A stretch of DNA of 64,000 nucleotides from Geosiphon pyriformis. Taxonomy: Eukaryota; Glomeromycota; Glomeromycetes; Archaeosporales; Geosiphonaceae. The notes below the pieces were generated by a model. That model was not told the origin of the DNA. It did no database searches and saw nothing but the letters and a program-made list of their open reading frames with translations. A program made the translations under genes and the position numbers. Of the stretch, positions 1-8,929 are shown piece after piece. The stretch is taken from assembly GCA_016748015.1 (NCBI GenBank), contig JAAOMT010000514.1, positions 88,282 to 152,281 of the forward strand, in the 5' to 3' direction. Positions within the stretch are counted from its first letter, which is position 1. Every line of letters starts with the position of its first letter.

Positions 1-1
1 A

Positions 2-346
2 CGAAAACTGGAACTTGAAGCAACAAATCTCACTCCTGAAGTTATACAAAAACAAATCTACAATGAATTCAAAACAGCAGCTGAACCAACAAACACTCAC
101 TACAAACTTAGAGCAGCTTTTAGACTCTATGATTTGTTTAATACTTGTGAAAATGTTCTACAAAATCCAATACTGCAATCAATGAAAGTCCAATACATTG
201 GCAAACTCACAGAACTGAAATTTCAACAATTTTCAGACCAGATTACTTCAATCATTTTAGATCACTATCTCAATATTACAGATAGTGCTTGGACTTCAAC
301 GGAGCTCAGTCTTGAGGAGGAGATTATGTTACAGGTAGAATTTTAG
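2..346 (+). CDS. ORF3 C-terminal part of element A (unknown function, partial)
   Basis: An uninterrupted frame of 114 codons runs from the window edge to TAG at 344-346; its start is outside the window. It is the best preserved copy of a protein encoded between integrase and 3' LTR in A, B, D and G. It is rich in Leu, Ile, Gln and Thr, looks alpha-helical, and shows no membrane segment or cysteine motif. Shared blocks include RLYDLF, CENVLQNP and KLTELKFQQFSDQI. The last codons lie inside the LTR: the LTR starts at 327 and the protein reads M-L-Q-V-E-F across that border. I do not recognise the family; its position is that of env in retroviruses, but nothing in it looks like an envelope protein. 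Confidence 0.75.
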   Translation, partial: RKLELEATNLTPEVIQKQIYNEFKTAAEPTNTHYKLRAAFRLYDLFNTCENVLQNPILQSMKVQYIGKLTELKFQQFSDQITSIILDHYLNITDSAWTSTELSLEEEIMLQVEF

Positions 347-1300
347 CTATTAATTAGCATGAAATTACCTTTATAATTCCTATAATTCATTAGTATATTA
401 ATATCATTTCAAATTATCATTTATTATTTAATCAATTATCACATATCACGATTCAAATAAAATAATCTAATTAGTATAACAGAAAGTAAGATGATCAAAT
501 TACATAATACCCTGAACTTTGTAACATTCAAAAATTCGCCGAAATTTATAGAAATTCGCCGAAATTATGAATAGTTCACCCAAATTAATCAATAGTTCAG
601 CAAAATAACTTGTAGTTCATCAAAATGTATCTTTAGTTTGCCGGAATTTGGGCAAAGAGAAAAAAAGTGCAAGTTCATAAACTAGTACTACAACAAGTTG
701 TATAAAAGAAGAGCTTTTCTCTTCTGGAAAATGTATCTTACTTTAGATTTATCACTTAGAACTATTCTTACATACACAAAAAGAAATAAATATCAAATAA
801 TTCAAAAAAAACCAAATTCTTTAATTATTACACTTGGAAAATCCCCAAAACCCAACTAATATTTCGAAATTGATTAGCTACCAATTTCAGTAAACTGTTA
901 GTGACTCAAGGCCTGGATAGAAAACGTTTCTCTTGATAAAATTCTATTTCTTTTATATTTCTTTTATTTTTTCTTTTTTTTCTTATTACAATCATTAGGA
1001 TAGCCTACAGATGAGATTTCTGTAGAAGAGTTGACTTTCACAGCAAAGTAACTACACATTTTAGTGAGCTTCCAGACTAGCAATTCCTGGGAAAGAGTTG
1101 ATGTTTACTACAACATAACTACATAAAGTAACTGGCAAGGAATTGGCCATTCCACTTATAAGCCCAGCAGTTCAAATTATAGGAGATAATTTGAAGATAA
1201 ATTCGGTTATTGAAGGTTCAACCACATCCAGAAAACGTGAATTCACAACAGATAGGCATCAACAACATTTAAAAAAAGAGACCAAAAACCTTTGGTAACA
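327..1300 (+). repeat. 3' LTR of element A (974 bp)
   Basis: Starts TGTTAC (327) and ends GTAACA (1300), the short inverted ends found in every LTR of the window. U3 carries a degenerate array of GTTCACCAAAAT / ATTCGCCGAAATT-like units at about 530-655. A TATA box follows at 701. The LTR aligns over its length with the F LTR (61218-62228) and with both D LTRs; B and the solo LTR form a second subfamily differing in the first 100 bp. Confidence 0.92.
701..707 (+). promoter_or_regulatory. TATA box of the element A LTR
   Basis: TATAAAA lies just downstream of the U3 repeat array and just upstream of a short hairpin-capable stretch (AGAAGAG ... CTCTTCT). The same arrangement is found in the other LTRs of this type (about 14655 in B, 61630 in F, and on the minus strand about 29159 in D and 49530 in the solo LTR), so it probably marks the U3/R boundary. 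Confidence 0.6.
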
Positions 1301-1989
1301 ATGTGCTCTAAAAACTTTAGTTCAGTTTTTCTAAAGAAGCATTTGTCGGGATTAAGTTTTAATCTGAAATTTTGAAGGCATTTGAACACTTGTTGAAGGT
1401 GGAGCAAATGGTTGTCAAATGTTTCTGAGAACATGTTAGTGTTGTCCAGATAAACTACAACTGATTTCCAAAAAATTCCTTTCTATACTACATCCATGAG
1501 GCATTGAAAAATGGCAGGAGCATTATAAAGTCCAAAAGGCATCACATTAAATTTAAAATTGCTATCTCAAGTAGTAAACACTGTTTTTTCTTTGGTCTTG
1601 GGATCTATTTCAACCTGCCAATAGCTACTGGTTAAGTCTAGCAATAAGAACCATTTCTTTTTTTTTAGATTGTCCAGAATTTTCTGAATGAGGGGAGTGG
1701 AATAACTATCTTCTCACATGATGCTGTTTAGTTTTCTGTAGTCTATGCAGAATTACACTTTTCTGTTTTTTTTGGTGACCAAGACTACTGGAGAGAACCA
1801 AGGGCTTAATAATTTCTTGATTAAACTGTTATTAAGCATCCGTTGTACTTATTGTTTAATTAAGTTATTGCCAGATAAGGATACTCAGTAAGCTTGTTGC
1901 TTGATAGGTCGAGCATTTCCTGTATCAATTTGGTGTTTTACAATGTTAGTACGTCCAAACTCATTTTCACTGGCAAAGACATTAGCATA
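1301..1989 (-). pseudogene. Reverse transcriptase, N-terminal part, element C
   Basis: The minus strand encodes the start of a Ty3/gypsy RT: an FGRTNIVKHQI-like lead-in, PWFSPVVLVTKKN, FCIDYRKLN, LLDLTSSYWQV (polymerase Asp present), FNVMPFGLYNAPAIF, then YLDN at 1441-1452 and the primer-grip region ending at LKFLEHI. At that point the 3' LTR of element A interrupts it. Several in-frame stops sit where related copies have Gln, Arg or Trp. The second Asp of the YxDD box is Asn. The thumb, connection and RNase H are not in the window. Confidence 0.85.
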
Positions 1990-2449
1990 CTAATTCAAAA
2001 AGAGTTGCATTTGTTGTAGGGTACTTAAGTTTCCTAAATTTAATTTATTGATCTCCTCTGATGTGAATAGATAACTTTCTTTTGGCAAATTCCATACTTG
2101 TAATGTAATGTCACAGAATAAGAACAATTGTGTGAAATCTGGAATAGACTGGGGTTTTTCAGGATTCTGAATATCTGTGGATATAGAACTGATAAGAGTT
2201 CCCTCAGGAATTTCTATTACATTTTTGGTTGGATTGTGAATGGAGATTTTGAAGTGTTTATAAGCCTTTGCTAATAGATACAAGTTAGTAATGTCAGCTA
2301 GAAAGCAAATTTCAGGATTGGCTTCAAATAGCAGAACTTGGTCTTAAATTTTCTGATTTACTTTGAGGATATATTGTTAATAGGAAGAGATGGAAATGAC
2401 AGTGTCAGTGTAGATAAGTTCTATTTGGTCACTGTTTTCTTTTGCAAGA
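1990..2449 (-). pseudogene. Pol linker between dUTPase and RT, element C
   Basis: An open stretch (minus, 1990-2283) plus flanking broken frame encodes a beta-rich segment with the pattern NP-x-N-x-I-x-IPEGT-x-I, repeated in B (19283-19543), D (33196-33480) and G (56635-56946). Many Ty3/gypsy polyproteins carry a comparable segment between protease and RT. It also recalls dUTPase-type beta strands, but no catalytic motif is visible. Confidence 0.6.
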
Positions 2450-2960
2450 TTGACTGGTATGTTTTTTTTTCCACTTGATCCGAACCCATTAATTTCTTGG
2501 GCAGTGAAGCCTAACTTTTCACAAGTAGTAATTGGAGCTAATTGTGGTATTTTTACCAAAGGCAGGAAGATAGCTTGAATTATTTTGTCATGTAATTCTA
2601 TTTTGTAGGATCTATCTGAATTGTTTTGTAGCATCACAATAATATTTTTAGTATACTCAGCATCGATAATTTCTCCTTTTACATTGATATCTTTTTTTGC
2701 AAGGCTAAATCTAAATGCTACTTGTATCATAGTATTAACTAGAATTTCTAATGCTATTTTGAAATCTATGCTTACTAGGGAATGTGGGGCTATAATTAGG
2801 GGTGATTATTTAGAGTATTGTAAATCGAAACCAGCATTAGTGTTATGTGCTTTTTTGGAGCAGATTCTTTCATTATTATTGCTATACCATTTCAATTCTA
2901 ATTCCTTGGAGAGATCGGAATATGCAAGATATTGTTTTGTTTCAGTAGTCTTGTTTGGCT
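2450..2960 (-). pseudogene. dUTPase-like domain of element C pol
   Basis: Trimeric-dUTPase motifs appear in the right order on the minus strand. Motif 1 is AHNTNAGFDL (about 2825-2855). Motif 2 is FRFSLAKK. Motif 3 is GEIIDAEYTKNI (about 2641-2676), keeping the catalytic-type Asp and the Tyr. Motif 4 is HDKIIQAIFLPL. Motif 5 is GFGSSG (2470-2487). A dUTPase hydrolyses dUTP to dUMP and pyrophosphate; in retroviruses such domains limit uracil incorporation in viral DNA. A stop (TAA at about 2795) lies after motif 1, and Ser replaces the usual residue in motif 2, so this copy is presumably inactive. It lies between the cysteine-rich module and RT. Confidence 0.82.
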
Positions 2961-2969
2961 CTTAAAACA

Positions 2970-3850
2970 ACATGTTCTTAACTATTAATTTGGCTTCTTC
3001 TTTAGACTCTGGTAGTTTGTTAATAGAGTATAAGATTCTTGGCAGTGAATTGAACATGAAGTCACATTTGTCACAGTACTGAAAATGGCAAGAGATTAGA
3101 CAATGATCACATAGTTTTGTGTTTAGGTCAGCTAGTCTCTGTTTCTGTTCTTTTCAAATTGGGGCCAATTCTTGATAATGATCCTGAAATGTGTCTGAAT
3201 TATCAGTGAAAAAATCTTTGGTAATGTAATCAGGTCCATTGTATTCAGGTACAAACAGATTTTCTTTGATTTCTCGGATTTCACTGAGTGTGGCACCTTT
3301 GGCTTTGGCACTTGTCATTCTCCATATTTCGTGTTCATTGTGTGGGTACTCGTCCAATCAATTGAGTGCTTGTTTCTAGACATCTTCAATTAGGGTTCCC
3401 TTTCATACCCAATTATTGATCAAAATAGTATATTGACACACTTTGTCACATGTCTCTTCTCTGCCAGGTACATCATTCCAGAATCTTTCATCAAATAGAA
3501 TCTCACCACAGGCAAAACATGGTGTATTGTCCCATTTATCTTGTTATTTTGGTCACCCAAATCTTTCCAACACACAAGATCTACAATAATATTTGGTGGT
3601 GGTTGGTTATTTTTTATCATCTCTGATACATGTACCCATCAAAGATAGCTTCTTTCCACAATTGATACAGATTAGCTTTGGAGGTTGATAAAATAGGTTT
3701 TTTTGATTGCTAGTTGAGTAGCCCCATGGTGGAGGTTTTTCTTCAGCTCTTCCTTTTCTTTTTTCTTCCCAGATTGGTAGTGGTGATAACTCCATTCAGA
3801 AATCATCTGCCCAGGAAACTTGATAAGTTTCTATAATTAGTGGAGGTATT
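2970..3850 (-). pseudogene. Cysteine-rich module of element C pol (unknown function)
   Basis: Between protease and dUTPase the minus strand encodes a chain of zinc-ligand-like pairs: CINCGKKLSLMGTC, YYCRSC, CFACGE, TCDKVCQY, a helical stretch of about 100 residues with HYQELAP, and finally LCDHCLISCHFQYCDKC. The same order and spacing occur in G, B and D, so it is a real conserved module rather than spacer. I do not recognise a named domain; the paired CxxC arrangement suggests several structural zinc sites. Frames are broken at several places (e.g. near 3607 and 3420). Confidence 0.7.
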
Positions 3851-3959
3851 ATGTCCTTAAATTTGATCAGCAGTGGTTCTATGTCTTGATTTTTGAAATA
3901 TCCACACATAGTAAAAACTTGGACATGCTGTCCATTGAACATGATTTGGAGCTTTTGAG

Positions 3960-4440
3960 TGTTCCAATTAAGAATGGCATTGGCTTTTGATAATCAATCA
4001 TTTCCTATAAGGGCTTGATATTGAGTCACTTTCATAACAAGCACTTTTGTAGGGATTTGAATTCCATTGATTTTGAAAGGGAAGTTGTTAATTTTGCCTA
4101 TTAGAGTTTTTGTGTTTCCGTCAGCAGTAATTATCTTAGCAGTAGCAGCATGATTCATTCAGTAACTTAGTTGATTCATAAGTTGTTTCGTGATTATACT
4201 GCCTGTGGATCCATTGTCAAGAATTAGCTTAATGTCTAAAGTTCTGACTTTAGCATCAGCATACATAGCCATTATTGGTTTGTTTGGGTTGATGGCGGCT
4301 CTATTAAAAAGGTTGGTTGTTTTCAGGCTGTCAATGTTGAAGGGAAATATAGCAGCCAGGGTTGTGTCTTCTATAATGGTAGTGGGTAGAATGTTATTAG
4401 TAGTCAGAGGTTGATTTACAGATGAAGGGTTGGACACTTT
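3960..4440 (-). pseudogene. Aspartic protease (retropepsin) of element C
   Basis: The minus strand encodes LILDNGSTGSIIT (about 4192-4230), the active-site loop of a retropepsin, with Asn where DSG or DTG is usual. It continues into ITADGNTKTLIGKI and YQALIGND, matching the same segment of B and G. The upstream part (to 4437) has the shared MYADAKV segment. Such proteases cut the Gag-Pol polyprotein. A TGA/TAG-type break follows ND at about 3990. Confidence 0.8.
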
Positions 4441-4449
4441 GCTTACATT

Positions 4450-6260
4450 TCTTCCTTCAGCAAATGTAGTGTTACAAAATCCTGAATTTCTATAAAACCA
4501 AAGTATGAGACCTGATTGGGGTATCTGGTTGGTGCAAGTTAAAAGGAAGTATTGTCCCGATTTATTGGTTGAGACGGTCCACTCAAAGGTTGGGTTTGGT
4601 TTCCACTGCTGTTTTACCAGCTTTGGCTGTAATCTATTGCACGAGACCTAGACTGGTTATATACAGGGTTTTGATACTGAGATGCTGATTGAGCCAGCAA
4701 TGGCGGGAGTTGATAATAGCTTGGAAGCAGTTGGGGTGAGTATTAATTTTGGTATTGAGGAGCATGATATGGAGGTCCTGTGGTGGAGAGGTATCATGCT
4801 TAATATTGATACAGGCTTCCTTAATTCTGATTGGCTGCTTTTTTTTGACAGTTCCATACAACATGGCCCAGTTTCTAACAGTAATAACAATTACAGGGGT
4901 CGGATTTCCAAGATTGTTGTCATTGTTATCGACTCTGTTACTGTTAGTATTAGTTATTGTTGTCGTTGTCTCTTTATTGGAATGACTGATAGGTTCTGGT
5001 CATATTGGCCAGGAATCTCTTAATTTTCTGAATTAATTTCTCACTTAATTGAGTTATTTTTGCATCAATATTGGATGTCTCATTGATAACCAAGTTGATG
5101 ACTTGAGTATGATTGGCTTCTTGTTCCATGAACTCGAAATCACAGGCAAGGATAACTGCTTTGTGTAGGTCTGCTGGGTGGCAGAATCTCACTGATCATA
5201 AGATGCTACTTCTTAACCCTTTAATGAATTGATTAAGAATTTGCACTGCTGTGTAGTAGTCTCTTTCAATGGCCTGTATTTGACAAAGAGTTTGATTGAA
5301 TTGTCCAAAATAAGTGGTTACTGCTTTGTGATCTTTTTGTTTAATTATGCTGAATTGATTCTGCAATCTGATTAAAGTATTAGGGTCACAAAAATATCAT
5401 AGAAAGACTAGCTTGAAAGTGGCAAAGTTGGTTGGTTTTTCTGCCAAACTTTGATACCATGAATCTGCAGTTCCAGTTAAAAAGAATGGCAGTGCTTGGA
5501 TAGCTCTGTCATCATCTCAGTTGTTGGTAGTAATTGCTTTCTTGGCTTCCACAATCCACAAGTATGCATTGTTTTCTTCACCAAAGAATTTTTCTAGCTT
5601 GGTAATATCTTTGTAAGCCATGATTTAGTTGATGGGTAGAAGATTTGAGGGGATTGGTGTCTGTGTGTTAGAGAGTTTTCCTGGCATTAGCTCTGGTTGT
5701 TTTTTTTTGTCATTAGAACCAATAGGTTGTAAAATAGTGGCTTTTTCTATAAGGGAAGATACTGTGCCTGATGAGATTTGTTCTGTTAATAGTTCTCAAG
5801 TTGACGTGTTCTTGTCTGTTTTATTAATTGTGGGGGTCAGATTTCCAAACAATAACCCATATTCTTCTAGAGATTTGGTTCAACTGTGGTGTTCCCAAGA
5901 GTATAGATTTCCAGAAGTTCGTGGTGTTTCTGACTGGGTTTCTGGGGGGGTTGAATACAATTCTACTTTGGAGTGTCTAATGGTATGATGGAGTTGTTAG
6001 GGAAAGGAATCTTGGTTTCTTGTTAACTATGGATTGAGCTTGTTTCCTTCCAGTTTTTGAATTGAATCCAGACTTGTTTTTTTCAGAGTCTAATTCCTCT
6101 GGTTGGTTTACTTGAGGAAAACGTTTTTTCACATAATGTTTAATGTCTGTATCAATTATGTAAAGGGTTTCAGCAATGACGCGGGCTGTGGTGTTTGTCA
6201 AGTATCCTAATAATTTGTGGTGAATCTGTTTACCAAGTTTTTTTGTATCCATTGATCAAC
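4450..6260 (-). pseudogene. Gag of element C
   Basis: The minus strand encodes a Retrotrans_gag-type core (FFLTGTADSWYQSL ... QNQFSIIKQKDHKAVTTYFGQFN) between about 5630 and 5200. A helical segment FEFMEQEANHTQVINLVI follows, then a Gln/Asn-rich tail and a zinc knuckle at 4848-4889 (C-x2-C-x4-H-x4-C, stop in place of the residue after the second Cys). A start is uncertain; an open piece begins at 6252. Frames are broken by several stops. Gag forms the nucleoprotein particle and the knuckle binds element RNA. Confidence 0.8.
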
Positions 6261-6459
6261 CTAGCAAACAGTCAATTTTCACATTGATGTAATTACAAAA
6301 GTCACTTTCTGCAGTAACAGTTTTGGCTGGTATTCTTAAGTCTTCTTGTAAATATTGAAATAATGCTCTTCCATACAGGAAGTGGTTCTTTTCTACTGTT
6401 CCAATAATTGCCACTTTTGTGAATGTCTGGAGTGCTCTGTCTCTGTGGATTTTATGATC

Positions 6460-6476
6460 TTATAGGGAGCACCAAA
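6460..6476 (-). other. Candidate primer-binding site of element C
   Basis: Directly inside the 5' LTR the minus strand reads TTTGGTGCTCCCTATAA. The first ten bases are shared with elements B and F, and seven with D, at the same place. TGG two bases inside the LTR is compatible with pairing to a tRNA CCA end, but I cannot name the tRNA. Confidence 0.4.
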
Positions 6477-7543
6477 TGTTATAAATAAACTTGGTAGCAT
6501 ATAGCAGTAATGTTTGGTGCTCTAATTTGTTATAGTGTTTCTTTAGTTTTATTGTCACATCCGTGTAACTAGTTTTGGCGTTATTAGTCTTGGTATTATC
6601 AGTCTCTGAAAGTCTATTCCAGCATGTGAATTTACTTGTTGAGTTCTTTAATTATAAAGCACAGAGTATTATAACATTGTCAAATGCAACGTTTTTAGAG
6701 GTGAACTTTCTTCTCCGAGTTAACAAGCACAGTTGTTAGGATCTGGCATTGTCTTTTTACTCTTCTGGTAAGCTAACAAGATAAAGTTAATATCCAAAAC
6801 CTAGGGGGAGCTTCCTTCTTTTACCAGGCTATTACAAAGTCTATTTCCAGACAGTTAATTTTATTATGTTGTTGCTCCACAAAGAAAAAATAAAGAAAAA
6901 AAAAAATACAGAAAAGAAAAAGAAAAATAAAGAAAAGAAAATAAAATTAGTATTGTCAATTGCCGTGATTAAGAGTAATTGGTCCAAGTCATTAATGAGT
7001 TGAGACGGTTATGCTAAAAACATCTGGCTCAGGATGAAAGTATGTAACAATAATTAGTACTATTAGCAGTAGGTAAGTTTAAAGACCATGTGTCTTGAGA
7101 TTTGGATTGTTATATTATAAATTTTATTTTGATTGGTAAAAGTGGATAGTAAATGAGATAAAAAGGTAAGATGATTGATTTTTATTTAGCTGTCTATTTT
7201 TTTCTAACTTCTACAACTACTCATTTTTATACATTCTTTTGGTTTTATAGAACTGCTTCCAATTGTTACATTATCACTAGCTATTGCTTTATTATTTCTG
7301 TTATTGCTTTATTATTCTATGTTATTGCTAGATATTTTGTATTATAACACATTATCTGGCATTATTAAATGTTATTCTGTATTATTCTATGTTATAATAC
7401 ATTATTCCATACTATTTTGTGTTATCCTACATTACAACATATTATTTCATGTTATTGCACATTATCCTGTATTATGTCACATTTGTTTATGTTTTGGTTA
7501 CGTTTTTCTCATAATTTGGATTGGTTTTTCTACTCAGGTAATA
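6477..7543 (-). repeat. 5' LTR of element C (1067 bp)
   Basis: On the plus strand it starts TGTTAT (6477) and ends GTAATA (7538-7543), decayed versions of TGTTAC/GTAACA. Its middle (6940-7000, around TTGCCGTGATTAAGAG) matches the G LTR at 52645-52690. Its far part (7260-7480) is a degenerate repeat of ATTATTCTATGTTATAATAC-like units, in the place where the G LTR has clean palindromes. An alternative, shorter end at GTAACA 7044-7049 was considered; the longer version is preferred because LINE coding resumes exactly at 7544. Confidence 0.7.
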
Positions 7544-8277
7544 TTGGCTTCCTGTGGCTGTTCAGAAACACCTTTATAATAAATGTTATTCTAGTGTTTT
7601 ATGTTTATATTGTGATAAAATAGAGGTGTCTGATCATGTGTTTTCTTGTGTGGTTGACATTTCTGCTCATTGTCAGATTTTGGACTTCTGTGCATCTTTT
7701 GGAAGGTGCTTTCTGGTCTCTTTATTCCTTTTTTAAATATGTTGTAGCTGCTGTCAACTTGTGCTTTAGATTTTTTGGTGTCCTTAGTTCTTTACAAGAG
7801 TTTTGTTTTTAATAGATGGCTTCAGGAGGCTATTTCCATCTTTCATGATCCCAAAATTGCTGATGTCAAAATTATTGATTTCATGTGCTCTCTTTGTTTC
7901 ACTTTTAGGAACAATATTTGGTTGGTTCATGTTAAGCATCATGTCTTTATGAAAAAGAATAGTCTGATTCCTAGGGACGGCTCAGCTCTCATCTTGGTTC
8001 CTGGTCTGGCTTCAGTGTTTTTGGCTGGTGTGGTTAAACTGCTTGGCATTACAGAGACTTTTGGTGTTTGTTTTAGTTTTCGCAGATTCTGGTTGTTTTT
8101 TTCAGATATTGGTAACTCGGTTTCTGTTAATATAATTGTGTAGTATTGTCTTAACTGGCTTGAGTGGCTAGTCATGTGTAGAAAATGCATGATTCATGTT
8201 TAATTTAGATCATTTCTTTGATGTATAGTTCTGAATGGTGTTTGGATTTTATTCGTTAAATAAAAAAATAAAAAAAA
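7544..8277 (+). pseudogene. 3' end of a LINE: ORF2 C-terminus, 3' UTR and A-rich tail
   Basis: From 7548 the frame LPVAVQKHLYNKCYSSVLC is the C-terminal part of the LINE ORF2 found complete at 8930-13560 (minus) and in the plus-strand LINE. A CLYC ... DHVFSC zinc-finger-like motif is intact (about 7600-7650). After a frameshift near 7736-7775 the frame runs to the family terminus at 8143 (SVNIIV-stop). A 3' UTR and A-rich tail end at 8277. The fragment starts exactly at the LTR of C, so the LINE was cut by that insertion; its remainder should lie left of element C. Confidence 0.85.
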
Positions 8278-8799
8278 TGTTATTAATATTAATTAAACTA
8301 TAAATTATTTTTTTAATTCTTAAATGTATATTTTTTTTTTAATATAATTAATATTTATTTTGAAATTAAGCAGTTTTTAATACTTTTGTATTTAAACTTG
8401 GTTTGTTTTTACTTAATATTTATAATTAATAAGATGAATTAATACTATATATTTATAGTATAATATTTAAATTTTTATATAAGCTTTGATTTTATTAGTT
8501 AATATAAAATCAATTTGTAAACATATTTAATAAAAATTATATAAAGATTGTTTTTTGTTGCTGTTTAACAATAGTTATATAATAAGCAATATTTTAAGAT
8601 AATTTGTTTATACTATAATAATATTAAATTTTTAAATCATATTTTTACATATAAGTTAAATATTAATATATACTTAAATATATTAAATAATATATTTAAT
8701 TTTTGAGTTTTTATTTTTAATATATTGTTTTTATTATTATTAATATTATATTTGCTTAATTTTAATACTTTAATAATTTATTATATACTATAATATTTT
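8278..8799. other. Very AT-rich intergenic stretch
   Basis: About 520 bases made almost only of A and T, without a usable reading frame or recognisable repeat. It separates the tail of the plus-strand LINE fragment from the tail of the minus-strand LINE. Confidence 0.7.
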
Positions 8800-8929
8800 A
8801 TTATTATTATTATTTAATGAGTAAGGTTCAAACACAGCCTAGTTTTATACATTAAAAAAATGATCTATACTAGGTGTGAATCATGTTTTTTCTATATGTA
8901 ACCAGTCACTTAGGCTAATCAGAACAACA

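Larger units (their letters stand above)
1..1300 (+). mobile_element. Element A: 3' end of a Ty3/gypsy-type LTR retrotransposon
   Basis: Only the last part of this plus-strand element lies in the window: the end of its accessory ORF3 followed by a complete 3' LTR. The internal part aligns with the end of element B (about 22870-23226) and the LTR matches those of D and F best. The right edge is set by GTAACA at 1295-1300, directly followed by ATGT. From 1301 on the sequence is minus-strand reverse transcriptase of element C, so A inserted into C. The 5' part and the partner target duplication lie left of the window. Confidence 0.9.
1301..7543 (-). mobile_element. Element C: Ty3/gypsy retrotransposon, 5' two thirds
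   Basis: Read on the minus strand it has a 5' LTR (6477-7543), gag, protease, cysteine-rich module, dUTPase-like domain, linker and the start of reverse transcriptase, where element A interrupts it at 1300/1301. The rest of RT, integrase, ORF3 and 3' LTR must lie beyond A, left of the window. At its right edge the LINE frame resumes directly after GTAATA (7538-7543), so C sits inside a LINE ORF2. Its LTR core resembles that of G rather than that of A/B/D/F. Confidence 0.88.

Noticed and set aside
4682-5023. Plus-strand frame of 113 codons with hydrophobic stretches
   Set aside because: Antisense of the Gln/Asn-rich part and zinc knuckle of C gag.
7020-7049. GTAACA at 7044-7049 as the end of the C LTR
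   Set aside because: LINE coding resumes only at 7544, and the stretch 7050-7543 resembles the U3 part of the G LTR, so the end at 7543 fits better.
7300-7480. Independent minisatellite of ATTATTCTATGTTAT units
   Set aside because: It lies within the C LTR at the place of the G palindromes and is better seen as a decayed part of U3.
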